A stretch of 32,406 nt of DNA from Pseudomonas cyclaminis (GCF_015163715.1 NZ_JADDUM010000114.1:1-32406), one strand, 5' to 3'; counted from the first letter of the stretch, positions 9,381 to 18,193 are shown. Numbers and translations: made by a program. Notes: a model not told the origin generated them from the letters alone.

Positions 9381-10050
9381 CGACGCGCAGCCAGCGTTCC
9401 AGCAGTTTGAAGCCGCGTACCAGCAGGAACGAGATCAACAGGTAGAACACGCCGGCGGTGAAGAACATTTCCACCGTCAGGTAGTTGCGCGCAATGATCG
9501 TGCGCGCCATGCCGGTCAGTTCCAGCAGGGTCACGGTGCTCGCCAGTGAACTGGCCTTGAGCATCAGGATCACTTCGTTGCTATAGGCCGGCAAACCGAT
9601 GCGCGCCGCACGCGGCAGGATGATGTAGAACAGGGTCTTGGGCCTGGACATGCCCAGCGCCCGGGCTGCTTCAATTTCCCCAGGCGGAATGGCCTGGATG
9701 GCGCCGCGCAGGATCTCGGCGATATAGGCCGCGGTGTGCAGCGTCATGGTGGCGGTGGCACACCAGAACGGGTCGCGCAGGTATTTCCACATGAAGCTTG
9801 AGCGGATGCTGTCGAATTGGGCCAGGCCGTAATAGACCAGGAACAACTGCACCAGCAGCGGCGTACCACGGAAGAAGAAAATGTAGGCGTAGGGCAGCGA
9901 GCGCACATACCAGCGCTTGGACGAACGTGCGATACCCAGCGGAATGGCCAGGATCAAACCCAGGATCACGGCGATGCTGACCAGTTCCAGAGTCAGGATG
10001 GCGCCCTGGATAAACTTCGGCAGCCACTTGATGATGACTTCCCATTCCAT
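9361..10050 (-). CDS. Polar amino-acid ABC transporter permease (HisM/ArtM type)
   Basis: A 229-residue inner-membrane permease with about five membrane segments. The EAA loop reads EIEAARALGMSRPKTLFYII. The frame is open further upstream, but the ATG at 10050 gives the normal family start (MEWEVIIKWLPKF) and forms TAATG with the preceding permease stop, a one-base overlap. It pairs with the HisQ-type permease next to it to form the membrane channel for a basic or polar amino acid. Confidence 0.92.
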   Translation of the reverse strand: MEWEVIIKWLPKFIQGAILTLELVSIAVILGLILAIPLGIARSSKRWYVRSLPYAYIFFFRGTPLLVQLFLVYYGLAQFDSIRSSFMWKYLRDPFWCATATMTLHTAAYIAEILRGAIQAIPPGEIEAARALGMSRPKTLFYIILPRAARIGLPAYSNEVILMLKASSLASTVTLLELTGMARTIIARNYLTVEMFFTAGVFYLLISFLLVRGFKLLERWLRVDACQGR

Positions 10051-10742
10051 TACGTCGTCCTCACGAAGCCGCGGGCGGCGCGTTTTTCCAGGTAGTGCAT
10101 AGCCACCATCGACAGTGAGGTCAGGCCCAGGTAAATGAACGCGGCGACCATGTAGAAAGTGAACGGCTGTTTGGTGACGGTGACGGCGATCTGCGCATGA
10201 CGCATGATTTCTTCGAGGCCGATGACCGTGACCAGTGCGGTGTCTTTCATCAGGATCAGGAACAGGTTGCCCAGCCCAGGCAGGGCGATGCGCCACATCT
10301 GCGGCAGGATCAAGCGGGTAAAGATGCGGAACTTCGACAGGCCCAACGCCACGCCGGCTTCCCGGTGGCCCTTGGGAATGGAGATGATTGCACCGCGCAG
10401 TACCTCGGTGGCGTAGGCGCCGAAACACAGCCCCAGCGCAATGACGCCGGCGGTGAAGGCGCTCAGGGACAGGTCGGGAATGTTGAACAGCTCACCCAGT
10501 TCGCGCATGGCGTTGATGGTGCCGAAGTAAATCAGCAACACCCACAACAGTTCCGGCACGCCGCGAACGATGGTCGAGTAGGTCCCGCCCAGCCATTGCA
10601 GAGGCTTGGACGCAGAAGTCTTGGCCAAGGCCCCGGCCAGGCCGAGGACCAGCCCCAGGCATAAGGCCGTGAGCGCCAGTTTGACGGTCATCAGCGCGCC
10701 GGCAGCAAGCGCGGGGCCGAATCCGTAGAGATCGAAATTCAT
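10050..10742 (-). CDS. Polar amino-acid ABC transporter permease (HisQ/ArtQ type)
   Basis: A 230-residue inner-membrane permease of the same family as its neighbour, with several membrane segments and an EAA loop (GHREAGVALGLSKFRIFTRL). It starts 74 bases after the binding-protein gene and overlaps the next permease start by one base. The likely substrate is a basic amino acid such as arginine, ornithine, lysine or histidine, inferred from the family only. Confidence 0.92.
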   Translation of the reverse strand: MNFDLYGFGPALAAGALMTVKLALTALCLGLVLGLAGALAKTSASKPLQWLGGTYSTIVRGVPELLWVLLIYFGTINAMRELGELFNIPDLSLSAFTAGVIALGLCFGAYATEVLRGAIISIPKGHREAGVALGLSKFRIFTRLILPQMWRIALPGLGNLFLILMKDTALVTVIGLEEIMRHAQIAVTVTKQPFTFYMVAAFIYLGLTSLSMVAMHYLEKRAARGFVRTT

Positions 10743-10816
10743 GGTGTTTTCATATCGCGGCAGGCATTGCTGGAAGCCGACGCGCTCAGGTGAGCGCGCC
10801 GGTCAGGCCGTTCAGG

Positions 10817-11569
10817 TCATTCGATGCTGAACGGGAAGTACTTGTCGTTGATCTTCTTGTAGGTGCCGTCTGCCTTGATCTCTGCCAGGGCTTTGTTCAG
10901 GCGCTCGCGCAGTGGGTCACCCTTGCGCACGGCGATACCGATCTTGTCGCTTTCTACAACCGGGTCACCCTTGAACTCGTAGGCTGAACCGTCTTTGCTC
11001 TTGAGCCACTCGTACTGCACGTACTTGTCGGCGAGGATGCCGTCGAGGCGGCCGGACGTCAGGTCGAGGTAGGCGTTTTCCTGGGTGTCGTAGAGCTTGG
11101 CTTCGGTTTCCGGCAGCTTGTCTTCCAGGTAGGTACCGGCCAGCGTCGCACGCTGTGCACCGATGACCTTGTCTTTCAGGTAAGCGGCGTCGGTCTTGAA
11201 GTCTTCAGTGGCTTTAGGTGCGATGAACTGCAGCTTGTTGGAGTAGTACGGGTCGGTGAAGTCGACGGCTTGCTTGCGTTCATCGGTGATGGACAGCGAG
11301 GACACCAGGAAGTCGAACTTCTTGGCGTTCAGGGCCGGGATGATGCCGTCCCAGTCGGACACGAACACTTCGCACTTTTCGATTTTCATCTTGGCGCACA
11401 GGGCGTCGCCGATGTCTTTGTCGAAGCCGACGACGTTGCCGCTGGCGTCTTTATTGTTGAAGGGCGGGTAGGCCGCTTCGATCCCCATTTTCAAGGTTTC
11501 TGCCATGGCCGTGGCGCTGAACGCCATCGAGACGGCCGCGGCCAGAAGGAATTTTTTATAGTTCTGCAT
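10817..11569 (-). CDS. Periplasmic amino-acid binding protein (HisJ/LAO type)
   Basis: A 250-residue secreted solute-binding protein (SBP_bac_3). The start at 11569 gives a clean signal peptide, MQNYKKFLLAAAVSMAFSAT with cleavage after AMA; a longer frame upstream lacks this feature at its N-terminus. The mature protein shows the family pattern: GIEAAYPPFN near the start, GFDKDIGDALCAKM, SSLSITDERK, VIGAQRATLAGTY and a C-terminal GIAVRKGDPLRE. It lies 13 bases after the ATPase gene. It delivers a polar amino acid to the two permeases downstream. Confidence 0.94.
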   Translation of the reverse strand: MQNYKKFLLAAAVSMAFSATAMAETLKMGIEAAYPPFNNKDASGNVVGFDKDIGDALCAKMKIEKCEVFVSDWDGIIPALNAKKFDFLVSSLSITDERKQAVDFTDPYYSNKLQFIAPKATEDFKTDAAYLKDKVIGAQRATLAGTYLEDKLPETEAKLYDTQENAYLDLTSGRLDGILADKYVQYEWLKSKDGSAYEFKGDPVVESDKIGIAVRKGDPLRERLNKALAEIKADGTYKKINDKYFPFSIE

Positions 11570-11582
11570 GCATGTTGCTCCG

Positions 11583-12355
11583 TTAGCGGTTGCTGGACAT
11601 GAATTGTTTGCAGCGCGCCGAAAGCGGGTTTTCAAACACCTGCTGTGGCGATCCTTGCTCTTCGATCAGGCCTTGGTGCAGAAACACCACTTCACTGGAC
11701 ACCTGACGGGCGAAGCCCATTTCATGGGTGACCAGCAGCATGGTGCGACCTTCCTCGGCCAGCGCGCGGATCACATTAAGTACTTCCTGGACCATTTCCG
11801 GGTCAAGGGCAGAAGTGGGCTCGTCAAACAGGATGACTTTAGGCTGCATCGCCAGGGTGCGCGCAATGGCGGCCCGTTGTTGCTGGCCGCCGGACAATTG
11901 CGCCGGGTAGGCGTGGCGCTTGTCGGCGATGCGACCTTGTCCAGCAGGGCTTCGGCCACTTCTATGGCTTCGGCCTTGCTCTGGCCGAGCACACGGCGGG
12001 GCGCCTCGATGATGTTGTCGAGGATGCTCATGTGCGGCCACAGGTTAAAGTTTTGAAACACAAAACCGATTTCGCTGCGCAGGCGGTTGATCTGCTTGCC
12101 GTCGGCGGCCATCAACTCACCGTTTTTCGCGGCCTTGAGCTTGAGTTCTTCGCCGGCCACCAGGATCTGGCCCTGGTGTGGGTTTTCCAGCAGGTTGATG
12201 CAACGCAGGAACGTGGACTTGCCGGAACCGGAGGAACCCAGGATCGAGATCACATCGCCGTCGCGAGCGGTCAGCGAGATACCTTTGAGTACCTCCAGCT
12301 CACCATAGCGTTTATGCAAGTTGCGGATTTCAAGCGCGGGCGTGGCCTCGGCCAT
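11583..12355 (-). CDS. Amino-acid ABC transporter ATPase (HisP/ArtP type), one apparent frameshift
   Basis: This is the energy-coupling ATPase of the transporter and the first gene of its operon. The N-terminal part (from 12355) has MAEATPALEIRNLHKRYG and Walker A GSSGSGKS. The C-terminal part (to 11583) has signature LSGGQQQR, Walker B VILFDEPTSALD and the H-loop VTHEMG. The two halves are in different frames; they join near 11931 at ALLDKV/GIADKR if one G is restored (GTCGGC expected, GTCGC read). With the base added the protein has about 257 residues, normal for the family. The ATG has GAGG seven bases upstream. A true mutation would stop active transport; a sequence error is more likely. 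Confidence 0.9.
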
Positions 12356-12908
12356 GTGCGGTCCTCATTGTGTGCGTTGCGATCCTGCTGTTGGGTCGCC
12401 TTCCTGGCGAGGCGCCAAGCTAGCATAGCGCCCGGACGACACCAACAGCCCCGCGGAGGGTAAACAGACGGTGTGCGGCAGGGTGTCGCATCGGCACAGC
12501 AGCGTGTCGCGCCATCAACAACCGAACAACCGTTTGAACCCGGTAAACCGCAGGCTTCGCGTAAAAAAGGGCGCGATGGTGCCAGCTTTGGCCGGGTGTT
12601 GGAAGGGTTAAACGGGCAAACGGTACCTATCAGCCCCTTTATGGCGCGTCACGTACTTTTTGTGTGTGTTTTTGGTGCGCTTGTTCGTCTTGAATGTGAG
12701 TCGCACGGTAACGCTATAGCGGAATGCCATTGTTCTCAATGACTTGCGATGACTGACGAATCGTCCTACAGCCCGCGTCAATCGCGACTCCGTAACATTT
12801 TGGCGCAAATCTTGCGTAAAAAATAAAGAACGCCCTGTTGGTTTCTTTTCACGAGGAAGACCCCAGGCCGGGCGGACCGTTTTCGCAATTCCTCGCAAAG
12901 GTGTGTCA
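12356..12908. other. Divergent intergenic region between the ABC operon and gabP
   Basis: A 553-base non-coding stretch holding both divergent promoters. On the gabP side there is a sigma-54 promoter match (12801-12815). On the ABC side a weak -10-like TATGCT lies at 12422-12427 (minus strand) without a good -35, and an inverted repeat TGGCG/CGCCA lies at 12405-12417. A 89-codon open frame at 12473-12742 has no supporting feature and is not called. Confidence 0.6.
12801..12815 (+). promoter_or_regulatory. Sigma-54 (RpoN) promoter of gabP
   Basis: TGGCGCAAATCTTGC matches the -24/-12 consensus TGGCAC-N5-TTGC, with GG and GC exactly spaced. It lies about 94 bases before the gabP ATG. RpoN control of nitrogen-source uptake is common in pseudomonads. 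The activator site was not identified. Confidence 0.65.
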
Positions 12909-14300
12909 ATGAGTAGTACGCAAAGCTCCAATGACCTCGAACAGGGGCTCAAACCGCGTCACGTCACCATGCTGTCGATTGCCGGCGTTATTGGTGCCGG
13001 TTTGTTTGTTGGCTCCGGCCACGCGATTGCTGCCGCCGGCCCCGCTGTCCTGTTGGCATATGCCGCTGCGGGTACGCTGGTGGTATTGGTGATGCGCATG
13101 CTGGCCGAGATGGCCGTGGCGTCGCCGGATACCGGTTCGTTTTCCACCTACGCCGACCGTGCGATCGGTCACTGGGCCGGTTTCACCATCGGCTGGCTGT
13201 ACTGGTGGTTCTGGGTGCTGGTGATTCCGTTGGAAGCCAACGCTGCTGCGACCATCCTCCACGCTTGGTTCCCGGACGTGGCCATCTGGGCCTTCACCCT
13301 GATCATCACGTTGCTGCTCACGGCGACCAACCTGTTCAGCGTGAAGAACTACGGCGAGTTCGAGTTCTGGTTTGCCCTGATCAAGGTCGTGGCGATCGTG
13401 GGCTTTGTGATCCTTGGCCTGGCCGCCATCTTCGGCTTCCTGCCGACCAGCCAAGTCAGTGGCGTTTCACACCTGTTCGACACCCAAGGCTTTATGCCGA
13501 ACGGCATGGGCGCCGTATTGGCTGCGATCCTGACCACCATGTTCTCGTTCATGGGCACCGAGATCGTCACCATTGCGGCGGCCGAATCGAAGAACCCAGG
13601 CCAGCAAATCACCAAGGCCACCAACTCGGTGATCTGGCGGATTGGCTTGTTCTACCTGCTGTCGATCTTCATCGTCGTGTCCCTGGTGCCGTGGAACGAT
13701 CCGACCCTGGCGGCGGTAGGTTCCTACCAGACCGTGCTGGAACGCATGGGCATTCCGAATGCCAAGCTGATCGTCGACCTGGTGGTATTGGTTGCCGTGA
13801 CCAGTTGCCTGAACTCGGCGCTGTACACCGCTTCGCGCATGCTGTTCTCCCTGGGCCGTCGCGGTGACGCACCGGCCGTGGCCAAGCGCACCAACAAGAG
13901 CGGCACGCCGTACTGGGCGGTGTTGCTGTCCACCGGTGCTGCGTTCCTGGCGGTGTTTGCCAACTATGTGGCGCCGGCGGCGGTGTTCGAATTCCTGCTG
14001 GCCAGCTCCGGCGCCATCGCGTTGCTGGTGTACTTGGTGATCGCGGTGTCGCAACTGCGCATGCGTCAGAAGCGTACGGCGGCGGGCGAGAAAATCGTCT
14101 TCAAGATGTGGCTGTTCCCTGGCCTGACCTATGCGGTGATGGTGTTTATCGTGGGTACGTTGACCATCATGCTGTTCCAGGAAGCGCATCGGGTCGAGAT
14201 TATCGCGACGGGGGTGTTGAGCTTGCTGGTAGTGGCGGCGGGGTTGTTTGTAGCGAGCCGTCGCAAGGCGCAGAGAGCGGGCGCTGCGGTGCTTAACTGA
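12909..14300 (+). CDS. gabP: GABA permease GabP
   Basis: A 463-residue APC-superfamily permease with about 12 membrane segments that imports 4-aminobutyrate. Close similarity to E. coli GabP is visible along the whole length: LKPRHVTMLSIAGVIGAGLF, DTGSFSTYAD, IGWLYWWFWVLVIPLEAN, VKNYGEFEFW, TSCLNSALYTASRM and SSGAIALLVYLVIAVSQLRM. The ATG at 12909 is preferred over an in-frame GTG at 12903 because AAGG is better spaced from it. It is divergent from the amino-acid ABC operon and has a sigma-54 promoter, which fits a nitrogen-scavenging role. A REP-like hairpin follows the stop. Confidence 0.94.
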   Translation: MSSTQSSNDLEQGLKPRHVTMLSIAGVIGAGLFVGSGHAIAAAGPAVLLAYAAAGTLVVLVMRMLAEMAVASPDTGSFSTYADRAIGHWAGFTIGWLYWWFWVLVIPLEANAAATILHAWFPDVAIWAFTLIITLLLTATNLFSVKNYGEFEFWFALIKVVAIVGFVILGLAAIFGFLPTSQVSGVSHLFDTQGFMPNGMGAVLAAILTTMFSFMGTEIVTIAAAESKNPGQQITKATNSVIWRIGLFYLLSIFIVVSLVPWNDPTLAAVGSYQTVLERMGIPNAKLIVDLVVLVAVTSCLNSALYTASRMLFSLGRRGDAPAVAKRTNKSGTPYWAVLLSTGAAFLAVFANYVAPAAVFEFLLASSGAIALLVYLVIAVSQLRMRQKRTAAGEKIVFKMWLFPGLTYAVMVFIVGTLTIMLFQEAHRVEIIATGVLSLLVVAAGLFVASRRKAQRAGAAVLN

Positions 14301-14315
14301 CGAAATGCGGTAAAA

Positions 14316-14349
14316 AATGTGGGAGGGGGGGCTTGCCTCCTCCCACATT
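14316..14349. repeat. REP-like extragenic palindrome, probably a bidirectional terminator
   Basis: AATGTGGGAGG (14316-14326) pairs perfectly with CCTCCCACATT (14339-14349) around a G-rich loop containing CTTG. The TGTGGGAGG...CCTCCCACA form recurs widely in P. fluorescens-group genomes. It sits between convergent gabP and the next gene. Confidence 0.75.
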
Positions 14350-14359
14350 GGGTTCTGCA

Positions 14360-14773
14360 TCAGTCTTGCGAGTTGGTCAGCGCTTGGGACGCCGCCAGGT
14401 AATCCGCCTGGAACTCTGGCGATTCGATCCACGCCAGCGCAGCCGCTTCATCGTCACTGTCCGTGGCCCACTGCCGATACTCGATCAGCGCCGCCAGGAT
14501 AAAGTCCGTGGCTTCTTCTTCGCCTTCCTGTTCCAGCACCAGCGCCAGCAGCGGGTGCGCCAGGAATGCTGCGCACAGCGCCTGTTGGCTGGTTTCGCCA
14601 GCGGTGCGCATTTCCACGAACAGCTCGGTCAGATCCACCGACTCAAGGTCAATGCGGCTGTCATCACCTGCAAACGCATCCGGCTTGGTCGCCACGGCGC
14701 GTTGAGTACGGTTTTGCTTGGCCTTGGTCTTTGCCCGCTGGGCACGTTTTTGCTGCTTGTTCGGCGAGGCCAT
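14360..14773 (-). CDS. Conserved hypothetical protein, basic N-terminus and acidic helical body
   Basis: A 137-residue soluble protein. Residues 1-30 are rich in K, R and Q (NKQQKRAQRAKTKAKQNRT) and could bind nucleic acid. The rest is acidic and mostly helical (LTELFVEMRTAGE, LEQEGEEEATDFILAALIEY). There is no signal peptide, membrane segment or recognised catalytic motif. AGGA lies ten bases before the ATG. It is transcribed alone and ends at the REP-like hairpin. I do not recognise the function. Confidence 0.75.
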   Translation of the reverse strand: MASPNKQQKRAQRAKTKAKQNRTQRAVATKPDAFAGDDSRIDLESVDLTELFVEMRTAGETSQQALCAAFLAHPLLALVLEQEGEEEATDFILAALIEYRQWATDSDDEAAALAWIESPEFQADYLAASQALTNSQD

Positions 14774-15104
14774 GGGCTCAACGTCCTAAGGTTCTGGGTC
14801 AGGGTGGGTATTGAAGCGCAGGTTCGAGGAAATCCCAAGGGTATCCTCAGTTAATAGGCAATGTTGGGGTGTGACGCTTGTTTTATTGCTTCAGGGGCTG
14901 CTGTCCGAGTTTTTATTTTTTAGTAACAGTTAGCCGATTTGCCAGCACTTGTTCATGGGTTGGCGGAGTCATTAACCTTCGGCGCTTGCTCTTCAGGCTG
15001 GTAGAGCAGCCCGGCTTGCCACCTTCGCAAAACCATACATCTGAGAGAAACGACAGCGAACCATGGACAGATTAGACTGGCAGGCATCCAATACGGAGGT
15101 CTCT
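14774..15104. other. Intergenic region without a supported gene
   Basis: A 331-base stretch between the divergent hypothetical gene and the antitoxin gene. It must hold the promoters of both, but no convincing -35/-10 pair was seen. A short open frame at 14878-15075 has no ribosome site or recognisable protein feature. Confidence 0.5.
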
Positions 15105-15296
15105 ATGAGCATCCCACTTTCTCCTATCGTTTCGGAGTTTGAAACAGAAGAGCAGGCCGCGAGCTATGACCGTTGGTTTCAGGCCAAGGTGCAGGCGTCA
15201 ATTGATGATCCGCGCCCAAGTATTCCGCACGACCATGTCATGGCTGAGATGCAAGCGTTGATTGAGGCAAAGCGTAAAGAGCGTGATGCAAGTTGA
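15105..15296 (+). CDS. RelB/ParD-like antitoxin ('stability determinant' type)
   Basis: A 63-residue acidic protein, MSIPLSPIVSEFETEEQAAS at the start and QALIEAKRKERDAS at the end. The ATG at 15105 is chosen because GGAGG lies five bases upstream; an in-frame ATG at 15063 has none. Proteins of this type are the upstream partner of RelE/ParE-family toxins. They neutralise the toxin and usually repress their own promoter. Its end overlaps the start of a toxin gene by 11 bases, the normal arrangement, but that toxin is broken (15286-15417). Confidence 0.75.
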   Translation: MSIPLSPIVSEFETEEQAASYDRWFQAKVQASIDDPRPSIPHDHVMAEMQALIEAKRKERDAS

Positions 15297-15417
15297 GTGG
15301 CGGCCCGAGGCGCGGGCTGATCTCAGACAAATTCTGGAATACATTCTTGGTCGCAATCTGGCAGCAGCCAGCAATTTGAACGATCCACGCCCGTCAAGAA
15401 TATCCTTCCAGCTCTAG
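15286..15417 (+). pseudogene. RelE/ParE-type toxin gene with its middle deleted
   Basis: The first 32 codons read MQVEWRPEARADLRQILEYI and on to LAAASNLN, a typical start of a RelE/ParE toxin. The frame then runs into an unrelated tail and stops after 43 residues, against roughly 95 for the family. From 15386, in the +1 frame, HARQEYPSS can be read, which matches the usual C-terminus of these toxins (LHARQ-Y-P). The central half of the toxin, with its active-site strand, is therefore missing through an internal deletion near 15383-15386. The remaining product should be inactive. Confidence 0.72.
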
Positions 15418-15482
15418 TGGGCTATTTAGCTCGACCTTAAGGCAGTAGGCTCACACTTTTGCTGCCAGCCAGAGCCTCCTTC

Positions 15483-16448
15483 ATGTCCCGCGATACCCTT
15501 GAACACAACCAGATCCCAATCTACTTCGTCGCCATCCTGCTGGCTGTGGCTGTCGGCCTGCTTGCGCCCTTGTTTGCACGCACCCTCAGCGTATTGATCA
15601 CCCCCGCCATTGCAGTGCTGATGTATGCAATGTTCCTGCAGATCCCTTTTCTGGATCTGCGCGAGGGCTTGAGCAACAAGCGCTTCCTGTCGGCGTTGTT
15701 GCTGGCCAATTTCATTCTGGTGCCGCTGCTGGTGTGGGTCTTGACCCATGGCCTGCTGGAGCGCCCGGCGTTGCTGGTGGGCGTGTTGCTGGTGTTGCTG
15801 ACGCCGTGCATCGACTACGTGGTGGTGTTTACCCATATCGGCAAAGGCGATTCGCGGTTGATGCTGGCGGCGACGCCGGTGCTGTTGTTGCTGCAGTTGG
15901 CGCTGTTGCCGGTGTACCTGGGGGTGATGCTGGGCGCGCAGTCCGAGGTGGTGGTGTCGGCGGGGCCGTTTGTGCAAGCGTTCGTGTGGTTGATCGTGGT
16001 GCCGATGGTGCTGGCGGTGCTGACGATATCCCTGGCGCGACGCTCCGCAGTTATCAATACGTGGAACAACGTCTGGGCCTGGTTACCGGTGCCGGCCATG
16101 GCATGGGTGCTGTTTGTGGTGATCGGCTCGCAAGTCACCTCGGTGGTGCGCGATATTGGCCTGTTGGTGCCCGTGATTCCGGTCTACCTGGGTTTTGTGC
16201 TGCTGGCGCCGCTGATGGGGATGCTGGCGGCGCGGCTGTTCGCGCTACCTGCGCTCACGGCGCGGGCCGTGACGTTCAGCGCCTCCACGCGCAATTCGCT
16301 GGTGGTTTTGCCACTGGCACTGGCCCTGCCCGAAGACGTGCGCGGGTTGGCCGCCACGGCGGTGATCCTGCAGACCTTGGTCGAGTTGGTGGCCGAATTG
16401 GTCTATGTGCGCCTTATTCCTCGGTTGGTGTGGCCCGCAGGTCGGTAA
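15483..16448 (+). CDS. BASS/ACR3-family membrane transporter (arsenite efflux or bile-acid:sodium symporter type)
   Basis: A 321-residue integral membrane protein with about ten hydrophobic segments, of the SBF (BASS/ACR3) superfamily. The motif LTPCIDYVVVFTHIGKGD lies in the fourth region, where ACR3 proteins carry their conserved proline-cysteine pair. The C-terminal half has FSASTRNSLVVLPLALALP, a family hallmark. The ATG at 15483 is chosen over a TTG at 15459. No arsR, arsC or arsH lies nearby, so arsenite as substrate is uncertain. It appears to be transcribed alone. Confidence 0.82.
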   Translation: MSRDTLEHNQIPIYFVAILLAVAVGLLAPLFARTLSVLITPAIAVLMYAMFLQIPFLDLREGLSNKRFLSALLLANFILVPLLVWVLTHGLLERPALLVGVLLVLLTPCIDYVVVFTHIGKGDSRLMLAATPVLLLLQLALLPVYLGVMLGAQSEVVVSAGPFVQAFVWLIVVPMVLAVLTISLARRSAVINTWNNVWAWLPVPAMAWVLFVVIGSQVTSVVRDIGLLVPVIPVYLGFVLLAPLMGMLAARLFALPALTARAVTFSASTRNSLVVLPLALALPEDVRGLAATAVILQTLVELVAELVYVRLIPRLVWPAGR

Positions 16449-16535
16449 CCGGGTGAATGTTCAGGTCTGTTCAGGCGCTATTCAGGGGCGTGCTCGGCAA
16501 CATAAGCCGGCGCTCCCCACCTGACAGGTCTACCG

Positions 16536-18140
16536 ATGGATCACCGCAACCGTTTTCGCCTGGAATCCCTGGGTATTTTCCTGTTTGCCTTAGGGCTGTT
16601 CACCTTTGGAATCTGGGATCAACAGCCCCAGGGATTTGATGGACGCTGGGCGCTATTCCTGCAGGAAATGTTTCGCCATGGCGCGAGCCTTTTCCCCACC
16701 ACCTACGGCCAGCCCTACGCGGACTACCCTGGCACCGCGACCTTCTTCAGCTTTGTGTTTGCCCGGTTATTCGGTGCACCCAATCACTTGGCGAATGTAC
16801 TACCCACCGCAATGGCGTCCGCTGGGGTGGTTGCGCTGCTCTATCGCTTGCTGGTCCCTGCGAGTCGGCAGTGGGCGCTGCTCGCCGTTTTGTTGACCCT
16901 GCTCACCACTCAACTGCTGGAGAAGTCCCGTTCGGTGTGCCTGGACCAGATGGTTGCGTTGCTTTGCGTGGGCAGTTTCTACCTGCTGCACAGCGGCGAG
17001 CGCGTGGGTTCACGACTGAGGCAGTTGGCGGTGTTCCCGTTGTTCGTCCTCGGCTTTGCCGTGCGTGGGCCATTGGGCTTGATTGAGGTCTGCGGCGTGG
17101 TCTGTGTGTATTGGGCGCTTGGCAATCCTCGGGAGCGGGTCAGGCAGGTGCTGATTCACGGCCTTGTTGGTCTGGTGTTGTTGGCGGCCTGTTGGTGGTT
17201 GCTGATAAAGCTGGCGCGCATCGGTGGTGGCGATGCATTTGCTGATGAGGTGTTCAGGATGCAGGTGGGCGGGCGCCTGGATGAAAGCGGCGAGCCGTTC
17301 TATTTCTATCTTCAATTGAGTTTGTATCGCTACTTCCCTGTGGTGCCGCTGGCGCTGGCCACGCTGGTTGCATTGCGTCATCGCTGGCATGAACGGTTTG
17401 ATGGGCAGGTGCAATTGGCTGTGCGCCTCGGTGCCTGCGGGTTGATGATTTTGCTCGGGTTGTCGCTGCCGCACTTCAAGCGCGCCTATTACATCTTGCC
17501 CATGGTGCCGATGTTTGCTGCTGTCGCTGCCTATGGGCTCCTACAGGCGCAAGGGTGGCTTGCGGGCGTGCGCCGCTGCTACGAAGGGCTTGTCACAGCG
17601 CTACCGGCGTTGTGTGTGGTTGTAGTCTTTGTCTGCCGGCATGGGTGGCAGAAGCACGGTTACTGGCCAGACGTTTCGCTGCCGTTGCTGGTCGGCGTGC
17701 TGGTGTTGCTGCAAGTCGCTGCGTTGATTGCTTGGCGGCGCTTGGGGCGGCTGGTGTCGCTCAGCTTGATTGCATTGGCGGCGCAGTGGTTACTGCTGGT
17801 GGCTGTGGTGGAGCCGGCCAAGGACTTGCAGTTCGATACCCGGCAGTTTGTCAGCCAAGTTGAAGCGCTGCGTGCAACGCAGCCGGGGCCTCTGGTGTTT
17901 ATCGACCTCGGTCGGGATACGTGGGCGGTGCGCTACATGATGAACCTGGATCACGACGAGCAGCCGGTATTCATCGGCGGTCGTGAGCTTGGGCAATTAG
18001 CCGATGTACCTCGGCCAGCCTGGGTGGTCGTGGCGCGCAAGGAAACCGCGTTGCTGGCGGGGACGCCGCTGGAGCACCAGAGCCCGGATTTTGAAGGTCG
18101 GTTAAACGACAATCCATTGATGGTGTTTTTGTTGAGGTGA
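16536..18140 (+). CDS. GT39/ArnT-like membrane glycosyltransferase
   Basis: A 534-residue protein with about ten or more membrane segments. The N-terminal loop after the first membrane segment reads FDGRWALFLQEMFRHGASLF and then QPYADYPGTATFF. This is the layout of ArnT and PMT-type enzymes, which move a sugar from a polyprenyl-phosphate donor on the periplasmic face; in ArnT the first loop carries the catalytic acidic residue. A soluble C-terminal part (about 430-534) follows. The acceptor (lipid A, glycan or protein) cannot be told. No arn genes are adjacent. The ATG has AGG upstream, and a strong terminator follows the stop. Confidence 0.82.
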   Translation: MDHRNRFRLESLGIFLFALGLFTFGIWDQQPQGFDGRWALFLQEMFRHGASLFPTTYGQPYADYPGTATFFSFVFARLFGAPNHLANVLPTAMASAGVVALLYRLLVPASRQWALLAVLLTLLTTQLLEKSRSVCLDQMVALLCVGSFYLLHSGERVGSRLRQLAVFPLFVLGFAVRGPLGLIEVCGVVCVYWALGNPRERVRQVLIHGLVGLVLLAACWWLLIKLARIGGGDAFADEVFRMQVGGRLDESGEPFYFYLQLSLYRYFPVVPLALATLVALRHRWHERFDGQVQLAVRLGACGLMILLGLSLPHFKRAYYILPMVPMFAAVAAYGLLQAQGWLAGVRRCYEGLVTALPALCVVVVFVCRHGWQKHGYWPDVSLPLLVGVLVLLQVAALIAWRRLGRLVSLSLIALAAQWLLLVAVVEPAKDLQFDTRQFVSQVEALRATQPGPLVFIDLGRDTWAVRYMMNLDHDEQPVFIGGRELGQLADVPRPAWVVVARKETALLAGTPLEHQSPDFEGRLNDNPLMVFLLR

Positions 18141-18154
18141 GTCAGCCGGTCAGC

Positions 18155-18181
18155 AAAAAGCCTGCGTTCAGCAGGCTTTTT
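18155..18181. terminator. Strong bidirectional intrinsic terminator
   Basis: AAAAAGCCTGC (18155-18165) pairs perfectly with GCAGGCTTTTT (18171-18181) around a 5-base loop, with T-tracts on both strands. It separates the convergent glycosyltransferase gene and the small membrane protein gene. Confidence 0.92.
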
Positions 18182-18193
18182 GTCGAATACGGA

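Noticed and set aside
12473..12742. Plus-strand frame of 89 codons upstream of gabP
   Set aside because: No ribosome site or protein features; it lies in the divergent promoter region.
13467..14432. Minus-strand frame opposite gabP
   Set aside because: It is antisense to a clear permease and shows no protein features of its own.
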